A DNA stretch of 64,000 bases, taken from NCBI GenBank assembly GCA_001600695.1, contig BCKQ01000015.1, forward strand, positions 149,528 to 213,527, read 5' to 3'. Positions 28,443-39,635 of this stretch are shown here, piece by piece (within the stretch, counting starts at the first letter, position 1; each line of letters begins with the position of its first letter). The stretch comes from Ascoidea asiatica (lineage: Eukaryota > Ascomycota > Saccharomycetes > Ascoideales > Ascoideaceae). Under the pieces are notes generated by a model, which had not been told where the DNA came from, made no database searches, and saw only the letters and a list, made by a program, of their open reading frames with translations. Position numbers and translations under genes: made by a program.

Positions 28443-30120
28443 AACTCCTGCTATTGCAATTTCACTTGCATCTGTTGATAATTTAAATGATGATGAAGGA
28501 TTTGGATTTCTTATAAATGGTGTTGATAAAATTTCTTGTTTTAATTGATTGCATGATGAAATAATTTGATTATCTAATGGAATTTTTTTATTGATTACTT
28601 TAATTAGTTGAGATGTTTTCTTTGCAAAATCTGGAATTAGATTTCTATAATAATTGATAAAACCATAGAAACTATGTAAATCTTTGATTGTATCTAATTT
28701 ATAATTTTTTAATTTTTCATGATTTGAAGGTGCTATTGAATTATTTTTAATTTTAAATCCTAAAAAGGTTAATTCTTGAACAAAAAACTTTTATTTTTCT
28801 TTATTGATAAATAATTGATTTTCTTTTAATATATTGAAAACTTTTTGTAATAAAATTGAATGTGAATTTCAATCTGATGAATAAACTAGGATATCATCTA
28901 AATAAACGATTTCACCATTCAAATAAAGATGTTTAAAAATTGAATAAATGAATTTATGAAATGCTTAAGGTAAAGTTTTGATTCCAAATGGAGTTACTTT
29001 ATAATTGTAATTTCCAAAGACAGTTGTAATTGTAGTTAATTTTTCACTTTCTTCTTTTAATCTTAATTGATTATAACCTGAAATTAAATCTATTGCTGAA
29101 TAAATTTTTGCATTGAATAAATTTTCTAATGAACTATCAATATAAGGTAATGGAAAAAGATAATTATTTTTGATAACTTTGTTTAATTTTCTATAATCTG
29201 CTACTAAACGATATTTTGATTTATCTTTTTTCCTTATTAAAAAAACTGGAGTTAAAAATTGAGATTCTCCTTCTTTTGCAATATAAATTTTTCCTTCATT
29301 TAACAATTGATTAATTTGACTTTTTAATTCTTGTGTTTCGAAGTATGATAATTTATAAGGTCTTGCTAAAGTATTTTTTGGATTTGATTCTTCTCCTGGA
29401 AGAAGTTCTAATTTTATATCATAATCTTTTCTTTTTGGTGGTAAGAATGTTGAATCTTCAAATATTTCTTGATTATCTTTTAAAATTTGATGAATAAATG
29501 ATGAATTTTTAACTTCTTTCTCCTCTTCTTTGAGATTTGATGTGAATGTATAATTAACTTTGATAATTGATTGAATTTCTGATTTTTCTTTAATTTCTGA
29601 ATTGGAAAGAGAATTAGGTGATTCTAATTCAATATGATTAAATTCTATTTGCGACGATGAATAATTTGATGAATTTGATGAATAATTTGAATTTTGAATT
29701 GAATTTTGCAAATTTTGAGTTAAATTCTCTGAATTTTTTGAATTTTCGATTGAATTTTTTAAATTTTGAGATTTATAATTTGAATATGTTAAATTTTTTG
29801 AATTTAATTTTTCATTAACTATATGATTTTGAAAATCTACATTTTTATTGTTTAAAAAGGGAATACCTAAAACTAAATCATATTTTGTCATATCAATGAT
29901 GAATGATCTAATTTTTTCTACTTTCTGATTAACATATGAAATATTGAATGATGTTAAATTTGAAATTGGTTTATTTGAGTTTTGATCTAAAATTTCATTT
30001 GTAACTTTCACTGTAGATATTGGAGTTGTTTCTAAATTTAATAATTTTACTATATTTGATGAAATTAAATTTGATGTGCATCCTGAATCTATTAATGCTT
30101 TGATTTTTAAATTTGAATTA
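28443..30120 (-). pseudogene. gypsy-1 protease and reverse transcriptase
   Basis: The protease active site ALIDSGCTSNLIS lies at about 30065-30105. Then come the RT motifs TPVFLIRKKDKSKYRLVADYR, YSAIDLISGYNQLRL, and VYLDDILVYSSD (the YxDD catalytic loop, about 28890-28920), and connection motifs FLGFKI and FINYYRNLIPDF. In-frame stops occur at about 28963, 28878 and 28787. The long open part is 28965-30011, and the frame continues open upstream to about 30366 without an ATG, so it was part of a polyprotein. Confidence 0.92.
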
Positions 30121-30304
30121 TTGATTTTAAGTTCTAATATAAATAATGGTTTTATTGGTAAAAATGAGTTTTCTTCTTTTTTGATTTCTGTATGATTCCA
30201 ATTAATTTCATTTGAATTATTATCTCTTTTTAAGGTATATTTTGGGAATTGGATTGAATTTGCTGAAATTGATTTTTCTTCTGTTTTTGATACTTCTGAG
30301 TGAT

Positions 30305-31444
30305 CTATTTCAATTGGTTGATCTGAATTTGAGTTTGAATTATTGCAATTATTGTTATTATTATTATATTAATTGTAATTTCTATTGAAATTATTGTAAT
30401 TTCCTCTGTAGTTATTTCCTCTATAATTATTTCCTCTCTAATTATTATTATTGTAAAAATTGCCTCTATTGTTGTTTCTATTGTTATTGATGTAATTTCC
30501 TCAATTATTTGATGAACTATTACTATTATTATTATTATTTGAATTTCTGTTATTTTGATTATTTGCATTTCTATTATTTTGATTATTTGCATTTCTATTA
30601 TTAAAATTACGATTGTTATTAAAATGTCTATTATTGTTTAAATTTCTATTTTTTTTAAAATTTCTATTATTTCTTCCTTTATTATTAAAGTTACGATTAT
30701 TATAATTTGAATTTTTATTATACAATGCTGAATCATAATCTGATGCAATGATCATTAATTCTGAAATACTTTTTGAATCTAATGAAGTAGTTGTTTTAAT
30801 ATATAATTGAACTTGATCTTTCAATGAATAAAAATATTAATATGTTACTGATGATTCTTGTTGGAGATATTCTGGAAGTCTTCTAACTAATTTTTGGAAT
30901 TCTTGATTGAATGAATAAATTGAATTGATTTGTTTTAAATCATAGTATCTTCTAATTAATGTTTCTTTATATCCTGGAGGTGTGAATTGACTTTTAAATA
31001 ATTCTTTAATTTCTGGCCATGAATAGAACTTTAAAGTTAAAGTATTATACCAAATAAGTGCTAAATGTTTTAAATAAAATTTCATATTTGTAATTCTTTC
31101 AGTTTCTGGGATAGAATATAAATTACAAATTTCTTCATAATTTCTAACCGTGAAATCGCTTTATCAGCCATAATATCTGGATGATAGGTACTAGGTGATG
31201 GTCTAAATGAATCTGGTGATGGACGTTTTAATCCTTTATAGGGAGTACTAGTTGCTAATGCTAAATGTTTAACAATTGATGTTAATTCTGATATTTCTGT
31301 TTTATTATTTTCTTTAACTGTATTTAGTTGTTTTTGAGTTAATTCATGCTCTAATAAAATGATCTTGTCTTGTTGTTGTTGATACATTTGTGTTATTCTG
31401 GACATTTGTTCAGATAAACTTTCTCGATTTTCTGGGTTATACAT
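30305..31444 (-). pseudogene. gypsy-1 Gag
   Basis: It starts MYNPENRESLSEQM at 31444 with a coiled-coil-like segment, then the capsid region FYLKHLALIWYN, WPEIKELFKSQF, RYYDLKQ and FNQEFQKLVRRLP (retrotransposon Gag family). The C-terminal part is Asn/Arg-rich with RGNNYRGN-type repeats, and I see no CCHC zinc knuckle. One frameshift lies near 31130, and stops at about 30837, 30501, 30430 and 30369. Most of Gag is in the same frame as protease and RT. Confidence 0.82.
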
Positions 31445-31970
31445 TTTTATTTTTAAAATGATAATGTGTTTTTAATTTTATGTTTTATTTTTAATTTAAA
31501 TTGTTTTGTGATATTTATAAATTTGTAATTTCAATGTTCAAAATTTTAGTTATTTTATAATGTGATAATTTATGATTTTAAATCGCGAATATTAAATTTT
31601 TAAATTTTAACGTTTATTTCTTTAATTTTAGTATTTAATCTCTAAATTCTAATTTTTAATATTTAATGTTTTATTTCTGAATTTTGTTGTGAGTTTTTAA
31701 TTTCTAGTTTCTAATTTCTAATTTCTAAGTTCTAGTTCTTAACTGCTAATTTCTTATTGCTAATTTCTAATTTCTAATTTCTAATTTCTATTTGTTTGAT
31801 ATTAATATATGACTTTCGTTATGCTAAACAATTTTCTAATTTTCTAAAAATATTTTTCTAATATTTTTGTTCTTCATTGTTTATAAATTTCTAATTAAAT
31901 TTTGTAAAATTTTTCTTTTTATTTTAATGAATATTTGAGGTCTTGAGTTTTTTTGAATGCTATTTTTGAG
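31445..31970. repeat. gypsy-1 leader with TAATTTC 7-bp repeats
   Basis: Untranslated leader between primer site and Gag. About 31690-31792 it holds many TAATTTC/TTCTAAT units, a degenerate 7-bp tandem array. Confidence 0.7.
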
Positions 31971-31984
31971 CTGCGGCGCTACCA
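31971..31984 (-). promoter_or_regulatory. gypsy-1 primer-binding site for initiator tRNA-Met
   Basis: The minus strand reads TGGTAGCGCCGCAG two bases after the 5' LTR end. The first 12 bases complement the 3' end of yeast initiator tRNA-Met. Ty3 has the same primer and the same 2-nt spacing. Confidence 0.88.
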
Positions 31985-31986
31985 AG

Positions 31987-32185
31987 CGTAATGGATAGGT
32001 CTATCTAAATGATATTTAATATTGTAAAAGTATTTATTGAAGCTATATACATCGAATTGCTTAATTCTTAGAATTAACATTAATTCTAATAATTAAGGGA
32101 TTACTGATTTATATAAATGGGATAAATCCTAAGAATTGATTGGTAATTACACCTAATGCGGATTGACTAATTAGTGTTCATTACA
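31987..32185 (-). repeat. gypsy-1 5' LTR
   Basis: Direct repeat of 25086-25284. It starts TGTAATGAACAC on the minus strand and ends CCATTACG, with the last base mutated from A. Confidence 0.9.
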
Positions 32186-32514
32186 TATTAGCCACCTGCT
32201 TGGGCAAAAATTACACAATTTACAAGACCTTCAGAAACAACACAAAAGGACCAACATATCGTTTTTTGTTTTTTTTCTATTTGTTTTTAAGTTATTTTTT
32301 AATTAACTTCATAACAATTTATTTTTGATTGACTAATTTTATTTGAATTATTCACTTATTTGCTCAATTAAAAACGTAACATTGATTATTTTCATTAATT
32401 ATTTTAGTAATTGTTTTTTTTTGATTTAAAACTTCGTGCATTCATTTCAAATATTGCTTTTTTAAAATTTGAAGTTTTTTTAGTCTGTTTAATTTTTGTA
32501 GTTAATTTGAGTAA
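32186..32514. other. AT-rich spacer before piggyBac remnant
   Basis: No gene is seen. It may contain the left end of the piggyBac element, but no terminal repeat next to a TTAA could be assigned. Confidence 0.45.
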
Positions 32515-34134
32515 ATGAATGAAGATTATCAAAACAAGTAAGATGCTGCTGATAATATTCTTGATTTCCAAATTATTTCTGGTGCAAGTGATATCTTTTC
32601 TGAAATTAAGGCCGCTGTGCCGCTGCTAAACGAGGCTACTGCAGGTGATGCGTTGGGAGTTGGAATCTGTCAGCGTCGGCCACAGTTTGTCAAGCCACCG
32701 TCCTGGAGCGGCGGCTGCTGTTTACCAAAAAACTCCTTTCAACATTTTTTCCCTTATTTTCCTTGGCAGTTAATTTCAGGAATTACTGAAAATACAAATA
32801 AAAATCTCTAAGTCAATGTTTCTAAGTATAGGTGCCCACTGTTTACCGTGGTAAAAATTAATAAATTTCTTGCCACTGTAATTTCCTTCGAAAGTGATAA
32901 AAACAGTTGATCAAGAGAATTTCTATATTGGGAAAAATAACTATCGGAAAAGAAAAAGGAAAAATACTGTTTCCGGTGCATCGTGTGAGATTGTTCACTT
33001 GAAAGCCAGTATAGCGAAAGAGCCTCAACCATCTGAACGACAAGACACCTGAATTACACTACTTGACGGGGAACACATCGTTAAAAGCATTACAGATGCC
33101 GCATCCTTTTCAGCCGGTTTTTTGAAAACCATGTCGATGTTAGAAATCGAATCTGATTCCCATTAAACTGTAGTAGACTCCGTGGTACAAGATTTGGATC
33201 AAGAGCAGGAACAGAAGCCGCTTCAGATTGAGTCCAGGTTTGTGGTAGAACAGGCCCTTATGCCTAACAGGACATCTGAAAGCCTTGAAGATTTGCTACG
33301 AACTTCACTATCAGCTACTTGCTTCTTTCAACTAAAGCGATAATTCCACGTGTCTTACCAGCTCGGCGTGGCAGAAAACAAACAACTTGTACCTTGGGAA
33401 AAGGTGCAAAACGTTGCAGATCAAATCTGCAAGCTGAGCAAATACCTTTCGAATCAGGCAGCTCATGTTGCTATTGATGAAATGATGGTAAAGTTTAAGG
33501 GGCGGTCCGGGGAAACCAAAAATTTCCCGAACAAATCCATAAAATTGGGGTAAAAAATTATTTCGTTGGCGGATCACTGGTACACCATGGATATGGTTTT
33601 GAGCTCTAGAGCAAAGGGCAATATTGGAGTTGTACCGGTTGCTGGTTACACGCCCACTGAGGCGGCAGTTCTTTATTTGGGCAAGTCGGTGGCTAATCTG
33701 GAAATTTCCGTACTTTTCCTTGATAACTTTTTTACATCCGTGAAGTTATTTGTTGAATTACTTAAAGATTTTCGCTACAAGCAACCGGAACCAATAGACC
33801 AAAGTCCGGATTTCCAAAGGACTTATCAGAGCTCCGGAATAATAAAAAAGCCTTGGCATGGAAAGAGTTACTTTACACCGTCGTGGATCAAGTGGGCCGT
33901 GTTGCCTACTCTGACAAATCCGTGGTGTTAGGACTAACCACTTAGGCGGATCTTATTAAACTTATGAGGGTTCCACTCAGATACAAACCTAATTCAACGG
34001 GGAAATACTACCACCGTGACCAAATTGATAAATTTTATGGTGGTGTTTACACAGCGGATATTCCAATTCCGGTAGTAATTAATCAGTACAATCAGCTGGT
34101 AAATGGCGTTGTGAACCTGGGTAGACAACACTAA
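32515..34134 (+). pseudogene. piggyBac-type transposase remnant
   Basis: Broken frames in order show the N-terminal HFFPYFPWQLISGITENTN (the family's element giving the TN motif), YRCPLF, a YFHVS-like stretch, then VAIDEMMVKFKGRSG with the first catalytic Asp, FPNKSIKLG, LADHWYTMDM, VLFLDNFFTSVKLF with the second catalytic Asp, and near the end VINQYNQLVNGVVNLG, where the family has YNxxMGGVDxxD. The third Asp is therefore lost and the C-terminal part is missing. Frame breaks lie near 32539, 32810, 33050 and 33555. The base composition is much less AT-rich than the host genes, which suggests later arrival. piggyBac enzymes cut and paste DNA at TTAA. Confidence 0.85.
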
Positions 34135-34600
34135 CGAAACATTGGGTTTTTAAGTTTTGTAGCAAATTGTAAATGAATAGATAAATAAAAAGTAATAGTA
34201 ATAAATAAATATTAATAAATGAAAACTAATTAATAATAAGTAATAAGTAATAAGTAAAATTATTTGTAGATGTGACTGACTTATTTCAAAAGATAATGTT
34301 ACTTTAATGGGTAAAAACTGGGTGATTAAAGTAAATCGATAAGCAATAAAATAGGTAGAGGCCAAGAAGGTTTTATACTGAAATATTTGAATGACAAAAA
34401 AATTAAAATAAAACTGAACATTGAAAGACATTAAGTGAACGTTACCGACATATTTAATAAGCAGACTTTGTTGGGTTGGTGGGTAAGAAATATAAATAAT
34501 TGCATATGGTGACTGCAAGAATGTAACTATTACTGGACCAGTGATTGGCTCGTGCAAACATACAACCTTGTTTGCCACGTTTTGATTGTAGAATGGGAAA
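34135..34600. other. spacer after piggyBac
   Basis: AT-rich with AATAAATAAT-type simple repeats near 34180-34250. A 142-codon minus-strand frame (34150-34578) is open but hydrophobic and low in complexity, and I do not call it a gene. Confidence 0.4.
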
Positions 34601-34668
34601 ACTTTACCACTTTTTTGATTGTAGTTACCACTTTTTGATTTGAGTTACCACTTTTTTGATTTTAGTAT
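34601..34668. repeat. 21-bp tandem repeat, three units
   Basis: Three consecutive units of TTACCACTTTTTTGATTGTAG type with small differences. Confidence 0.85.
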
Positions 34669-34980
34669 TTTAATATCGATTATTCAAAGAGATCGGTAAA
34701 GTGAACTCGGTAAAAAATGTAATTATAAAGGATGCTTAGTAATATTAGGTAATTGCGTTTTTGAAGTCGCTGATAGAAAAATTATACAAAACAATTTAAA
34801 TAAGGATAGTAATATTGATGTAATAAAAATATTAATATAAGTTTATGGAATTGATGATGCGACCAGGATGCTGGTGATGAATATAAAATGGAATACGAAA
34901 AAAATGAATTGATTTCTGCTGGAAGGTGTCTACCTCCTTACAGCGTGGATATCGCGGACCAATGCCGCGCCTTAGCCTCT
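34669..34980. other. unassigned spacer
   Basis: No gene is seen. A GC-richer patch (GCGGACCAATGCCGCGCC near 34955) precedes the solo LTR. Confidence 0.45.
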
Positions 34981-35476
34981 GATTTTTAATCATTTTATTC
35001 TTTTATTAGAATTGTGGTCGAATATTCTAGCCTATTCTTAGAGTTTCTCATATTTACTTGATTGTTCTACGACTACATTCTATCGCGTTCTCAGAACTTC
35101 CGTGTGCATGTTAAATGTACTAGAACGTCCTGGGTCTGCATTGTTTATTCTTTCTTCAAAGTTCCGTGTGCATCTCGAATGTACTGGAATCTTCTTATTT
35201 GTTCTTAGAATGACGTAATGTCTGCTAGAACAGAACTTTATTCTATTCCTTTTCGTAAGTATGATAAGTGAACTTTTACATATTAAAATTACAACTTTCT
35301 TCTTAAGACGGGTTACCCGCTCCTATTTTCCACTAATATAAATAGGTCACTTACCTCCCATATTTTTTATATAATTTTCATATAATTTATATGTTAATTA
35401 ACAATTGTTTATAATTTGAATTACATATCTTCTTAGTAATAATTAGATATTTCGTTCGAACGACAATCAACTACCT
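34981..35476 (+). repeat. solo LTR (family S), copy 2
   Basis: Direct repeat of 24206-24703: shared TTTTAATCATTTTATTC start, AGAACTTCCGTGTGCATGTT block, GGGTTACCCGCTCCTATTTT block and TATAAATAG. No element body adjoins. Confidence 0.75.
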
Positions 35477-35529
35477 GCATTATCAGTGCAGACGGAATTG
35501 ATTTTGCTTTTTCTTTTTTTAGTGGATGC

Positions 35530-36045
35530 TGCTGTAATTAATTCAAAACTTTTGTTCCAATCGGTTTCGGGGAAAAAAACCGACTCTCCGAGATTTCCGA
35601 AAAACGCTTGTTCAGGGAAGTTTAAAGTCGGTAGATCCTGTGACCATATTTTTGGGTAATATTCGCGTTGATCTCATTGATCATTAGAAAGTAGGAAAGC
35701 AGCCCAACGCCAGATCTGGCTTGTGCAAGGCTAATTACTTACTGGCACGTACGCCTATTCGTGGGGCACAGTCTACAAGAAGTAGATGTGTTGAATGTAA
35801 TCAGCCCTTTTCTGGCGAATGCTTTAATGACATGCATGCTGCTCTTTAGTAATGAGTTACATAGTCAATTGTTAATAAATACTTTTTTTCGTTAAGTTTA
35901 TGTTTGCTAGCCCTGACTGAAGCGGGATTTTGTAATATACATTTGTCATGTGGCACTTCAACAGGCTGCGCCTATTTTAAGGTTTCGATTCTCACAGACA
36001 GAATTTTTGGCGGACCAAATTTCACGGTTTAGGAGATACAACAAA
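35530..36045 (+). repeat. roughly 510-bp dispersed repeat (family R), copy 1
   Basis: Diverged direct repeat of about 62128-62642. Shared blocks include TACGCCTATT, TACAAGAAGTA, CAGCCCTTTT, TTCGCTAGCCCTGACT-like and CAAATTTCACGGT. Copy 1 ends where a Mutator-like coding remnant begins, so it may be the terminal part of that element. Confidence 0.7.
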
Positions 36046-37919
36046 AAGAAATTTACAAACAAAACAATTAATATTTACTTTATTGTTAGTTACCAAACGA
36101 GTGATACAGAAACAGTTGTACCTCCTATGGGGATGGTGTTTAATAATAAAAATGATATAAAAGCCTATTTAAAGAGGATTCAAAAACTAAAGCTATTGGA
36201 CTTCATTTATTAAAGAACAAGACTGTAATTGAATAGTTCACCCCTGCAAACAGTACAGTAATACAACTTCCAAAATTTAAAATGAAAGAAACACAACTAC
36301 CCAGAACCTTGGGTGCTGCTTCAAAATTAACAATAATAATTTATCTAAATTGACAACATGGAAAATAACATCTATTACCGCTGTGCATTCAAATCACCAA
36401 AGCATAGGTTCAGCTTTGGCAAAGCGGCTGACCACGAACAATACCCCAAGGAAAGTGGCACTCCGTAAATATAAATGACCATTAGACAAACAACAATATC
36501 AAATCCTACATCTATTAGAAAAGGGCAAATGGAAAGCAGAGTTATATTTAACGATAACATAAATACACTTTATCGACTTAACACCTAGACTTAAAATCCA
36601 CTTTAAAGTTACTATGGTGAGATAGTGCCAAGGATAACAAAAAACATCTAACGTACACGTCAATGGTAGAGGCAAAATAGTCACAAATGTTATTTGAATT
36701 TTCACGAATGCACACACTGTTGCCTATTTAAGTTTATTTTTCACATGTTATGCGTGTTTTGATAGTACATATACTGTAAACAGCCAACACTTCGAGATAT
36801 TCCTTGTTGTCATAGGCCATTGTTATGCTAACATAATGCCAATTGGCTCAGGCGTAACCCAACAAAGAAAGTATATTAACTATAAACAATCAGCTGTGTT
36901 CTCAATTGTTTTATCAGACAGAACGTAAACGATTCTCACAAAAAAAAAAAAAGTAAGTTCTATAAATAGTGATGCATCAATATTACAAACGTTGTCACAA
37001 GTTTATCCCCACCTTTTGTCTTACGTTTTTGTTTTCCATATTAGAAATAACATCAAATGATTGGTATAAGTATTGTTCAAGTCATCAACAGCACAGTGAT
37101 TTTAAATTATTGGTCAAAACTTTTTTTCAAATATCCAACTTAGTAGATTTAGAAAATTATCTAAGCCAACTACTCGTGTTTTAGCAATCCGAAAATACAC
37201 CTATAATTGATGAAACTTATAAGATTTTACATATTTCGACAGAAGAAATATAATTTTGAATTGCTTTCGAACGGGCATATATCACTTCAACATTGCATTC
37301 CTGCTGGAGGGTCGCAAGCTTCCACAATTCTTTAAACAGATACATTGGATTGGCGTTACTAACATTTAGTGAGATGATGGTCAGATACATAAATGTGGTG
37401 CATAATCATTTTTCCAGTCAGGAAAAAACATTGGAAGAAAATCCAAATAAAATGGTAACTAATAGAAGATTTGCTGTTTTTCTTGGACCCGCGAGAAATA
37501 CACTTAGTTGTAGATGTCAACAACGTTTTTTAACAGAATTCCCAAAAGCTATGGATCATTTGAAATCTGCTACTTATATTTCTAAATTTTGTTATAATGG
37601 CAAGGGAAAAAATTGTTGGTTGATTCCATGTTGTCATGAAATAGCAATATTATTAGAGAACGATTCCATGTTTGATCCTAATATGTACCATAAACAAGAT
37701 CATGCTAACAGAAGTTACCAAGACCTTAAAGAAAAAAACGACCTATTATAATTCGTTGACCCACAGTTCCAACCTGTCCCAGAACTATTTAGTCAAAGAG
37801 AATCTAGAAACATAAGAATCCCTTTGGCATCCGAGAGAGCAATGCTTGGCAGATATCAACAAGCAAAAGCACAAGCGGTCTTAGACTTTGAAACTGACAA
37901 GGAACAGTATCAAGTATAA
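36046..37919 (+). pseudogene. Mutator-like (MULE) transposase remnant
   Basis: Near 36075-36200 the frame YFIVSYQTSDTE ... FNNKNDIKAYLKRIQK looks like a FAR1/WRKY-type N-terminal domain. The clearest part (about 37290-37750) has ASFHNSLNRYIG (where MULEs have a VESFHxxLK motif), then CRCQQRFL and NCWLIPCCHEIAILLEN, a SWIM-type CxC...CxH zinc motif, followed by DPNMYHKQDH. Between these parts many stops and shifts leave little that can be read. MULE transposases move DNA with long terminal inverted repeats. The call rests on motif order, and another SWIM-bearing DDE element is possible. Confidence 0.6.
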
Positions 37920-38319
37920 GTTATTCATCAATGTAATAAGATTAAATTTTTAAATTAATATCATTTTTTTAGGTTTAATCAATTTTAAATACATCTTATG
38001 TCCTGACATTATTGAAGGTGAAATTGGTTCTGCAGGTTTTTGGCAATAATTTTGAAATATTTTCATTTTTAAAATTTATTGCGAATTTTGGTAATCTGTC
38101 ACAAATTGAATGTAAATATTTTTTTTTTAATTTCTCCAAGTATTTGTCTTTTAATTTCATTTAAAATGCTTTCGTTTTCTAGAAATAATTCATTCTCAAC
38201 TACTTTACTTATTTTTTTGGTTTTTAACTATCTCCAATTTGTTTAATTCCTGCAATTCTTTCTTACGTTTATTAGATAAATTTTTTTTAATTCTTTTAAT
38301 AATTAATAAATATTTTTAG

Positions 38320-39326
38320 AGTAACAGGAGCTTTAAATTATTTGATTCACATTATAGTTAAGTTAGAAACAAGTGGTATTTCACTTGAAAGGGTTATTGA
38401 ATATTGTAAATCACAAATACTAGCCCCATATAAAACTAAAAATAATAATCATAAAAAGATTGGCCATCAAAAGGAGAAATAGAAATTTGAAAAATATTCT
38501 ACAGAATAAAGAGAAGATTTAGATTCTTTGTTCAATGGTATTAGTGGTGATAGAAAACCATTAGAAAAAAATTGAATTCTTTGTAGAACAGCCGCTGGAT
38601 AATCTACTTTAAGTTTAGCAATATTTAAAATTATTGAAGCAACAAAAGGAAAAATTATTATTGATGATATAGATATTGGTAATATTGGTCTCTATAATTT
38701 AAGAAGTAAATTAAATATGACACCACATAATAGTAAATCTTTTGAAGATACAATTGGAGTAAATTTAGATCCATTAAAACAATATACAGATGATAAATAC
38801 GGGAAGCATTAGGACTAGGACATTTAAAGGATCATGCTAATAAAATAGGTGTTACAGCAATAGCAGATTCAGAGACTAATGATTTAGAAAATAATTCAAA
38901 TTATAATAAAACTAATGATGGTACCAATGATGCTCATGATGAAATTATATTTGGAACTAGATTAATGGCAAAGGTTACAGATAATGGTAAACTTTTATCA
39001 GTTGTACAAAAACAATTATTATGTTTAGCAACAGCATTATTATCACGATCAAGAGTCTTAGTTTTAGTTGACACAACAGCAGCAGTTCATGTTCAAACAG
39101 ATACAATTGTTCAAGAAAGAATAAGAAGCCAATTTAAAAACAAAACAATTTTAACAGTTGTACTTTGATTAAATGCAGTTGTTGAGAATGATGGAATTAA
39201 GGTTTTAGATCATGAAATTAAAAAAATATTCGATACACTTGGCAACTTATTATCGGATGAACATAGTTTATTTAAAGAAAGTAATCATGAAAACTCTAAT
39301 AGTAGTTATATAAATAGATATAAATA
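38320..39326 (+). pseudogene. decayed ABCC (MRP/Ycf1/Bpt1-type) transporter, last membrane helix and NBD2
   Basis: Readable order: VTGALNYLI...VKLETSGISLERVIEYCK (end of the second membrane domain), CRTAAG-stop-STLSLAIFKIIE (Walker A with the Lys codon replaced by TAA), GKIIIDDIDIGNIGLYNLRSKL, a frame break near 38800, REALGLGHLKDH, an Asn-rich insert, SVVQKQLLCLATALL (signature, normally SVGQ), VLVLVDTTAAV (Walker B, where LDE became LVD), and a C-terminal end with IKVLDHEIKKIFDT. The loss of Walker A, signature and Walker B residues shows it cannot work. ABCC pumps export glutathione conjugates into the vacuole. The rest of the gene is absent. Confidence 0.88.
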
Positions 39327-39635
39327 GCTCTGCTATGTTTCTTTTTTGTTTTTATACACTGTTATATTATTATATGCAAGTGTTAATTATACAGCCTATA
39401 AATAATTAAGATAACCTTAATTTACTTTGTTTAATTTTTTGATTGTGATTTAGAATTTGAATTAGAATTTGAATTGTGTTGATCATGAATAACTTTAGAA
39501 TTTTTTTATAACCATTTTGGAATATTTTATAATAAATTAATAATTCTCACTTCCACTAAATTTAGTTTTACTCTCTGCCAATCTTACGAATATTAAAGAA
39601 GATTTACCAGCATAGTGGCGTTGCAGTAATCTGGA
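39327..39635. other. spacer after ABCC pseudogene
   Basis: AT-rich with a GAATTTGAATTAGAATTTGAATT simple repeat near 39453-39475. No gene is seen. Confidence 0.5.

Larger units (their letters stand above)
25086..32185 (-). mobile_element. full-length, inactivated Ty3/gypsy element (gypsy-1)
   Basis: Two 199-bp LTRs in direct orientation bound a minus-strand gag-pol. The element has a polypurine tract next to the 3' LTR, an initiator-tRNA primer site next to the 5' LTR, and Gag, protease, reverse transcriptase, RNase H and integrase in gypsy order. It carries many in-frame stops and a few frameshifts. The LTRs differ from each other at many positions, so it is old. I find no matching 5-bp target duplication (CAAAA at the left, TATTA at the right). 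Confidence 0.95.

Noticed and set aside
31690-31792. TAATTTC repeats as telomere-like sequence
   Set aside because: They are degenerate, internal to the leader of gypsy-1 and lack the G-rich strand of a telomere.
31971-31984. GCGGCGCTACCA as the 3' end of a tRNA-Met gene
   Set aside because: No tRNA body precedes it. It is the primer-binding site of gypsy-1 next to the LTR.
34150-34578. 142-codon minus frame after piggyBac
   Set aside because: The hydrophobic Tyr/Ile/Leu-rich translation comes from AT-rich simple sequence, and no family motif is seen.
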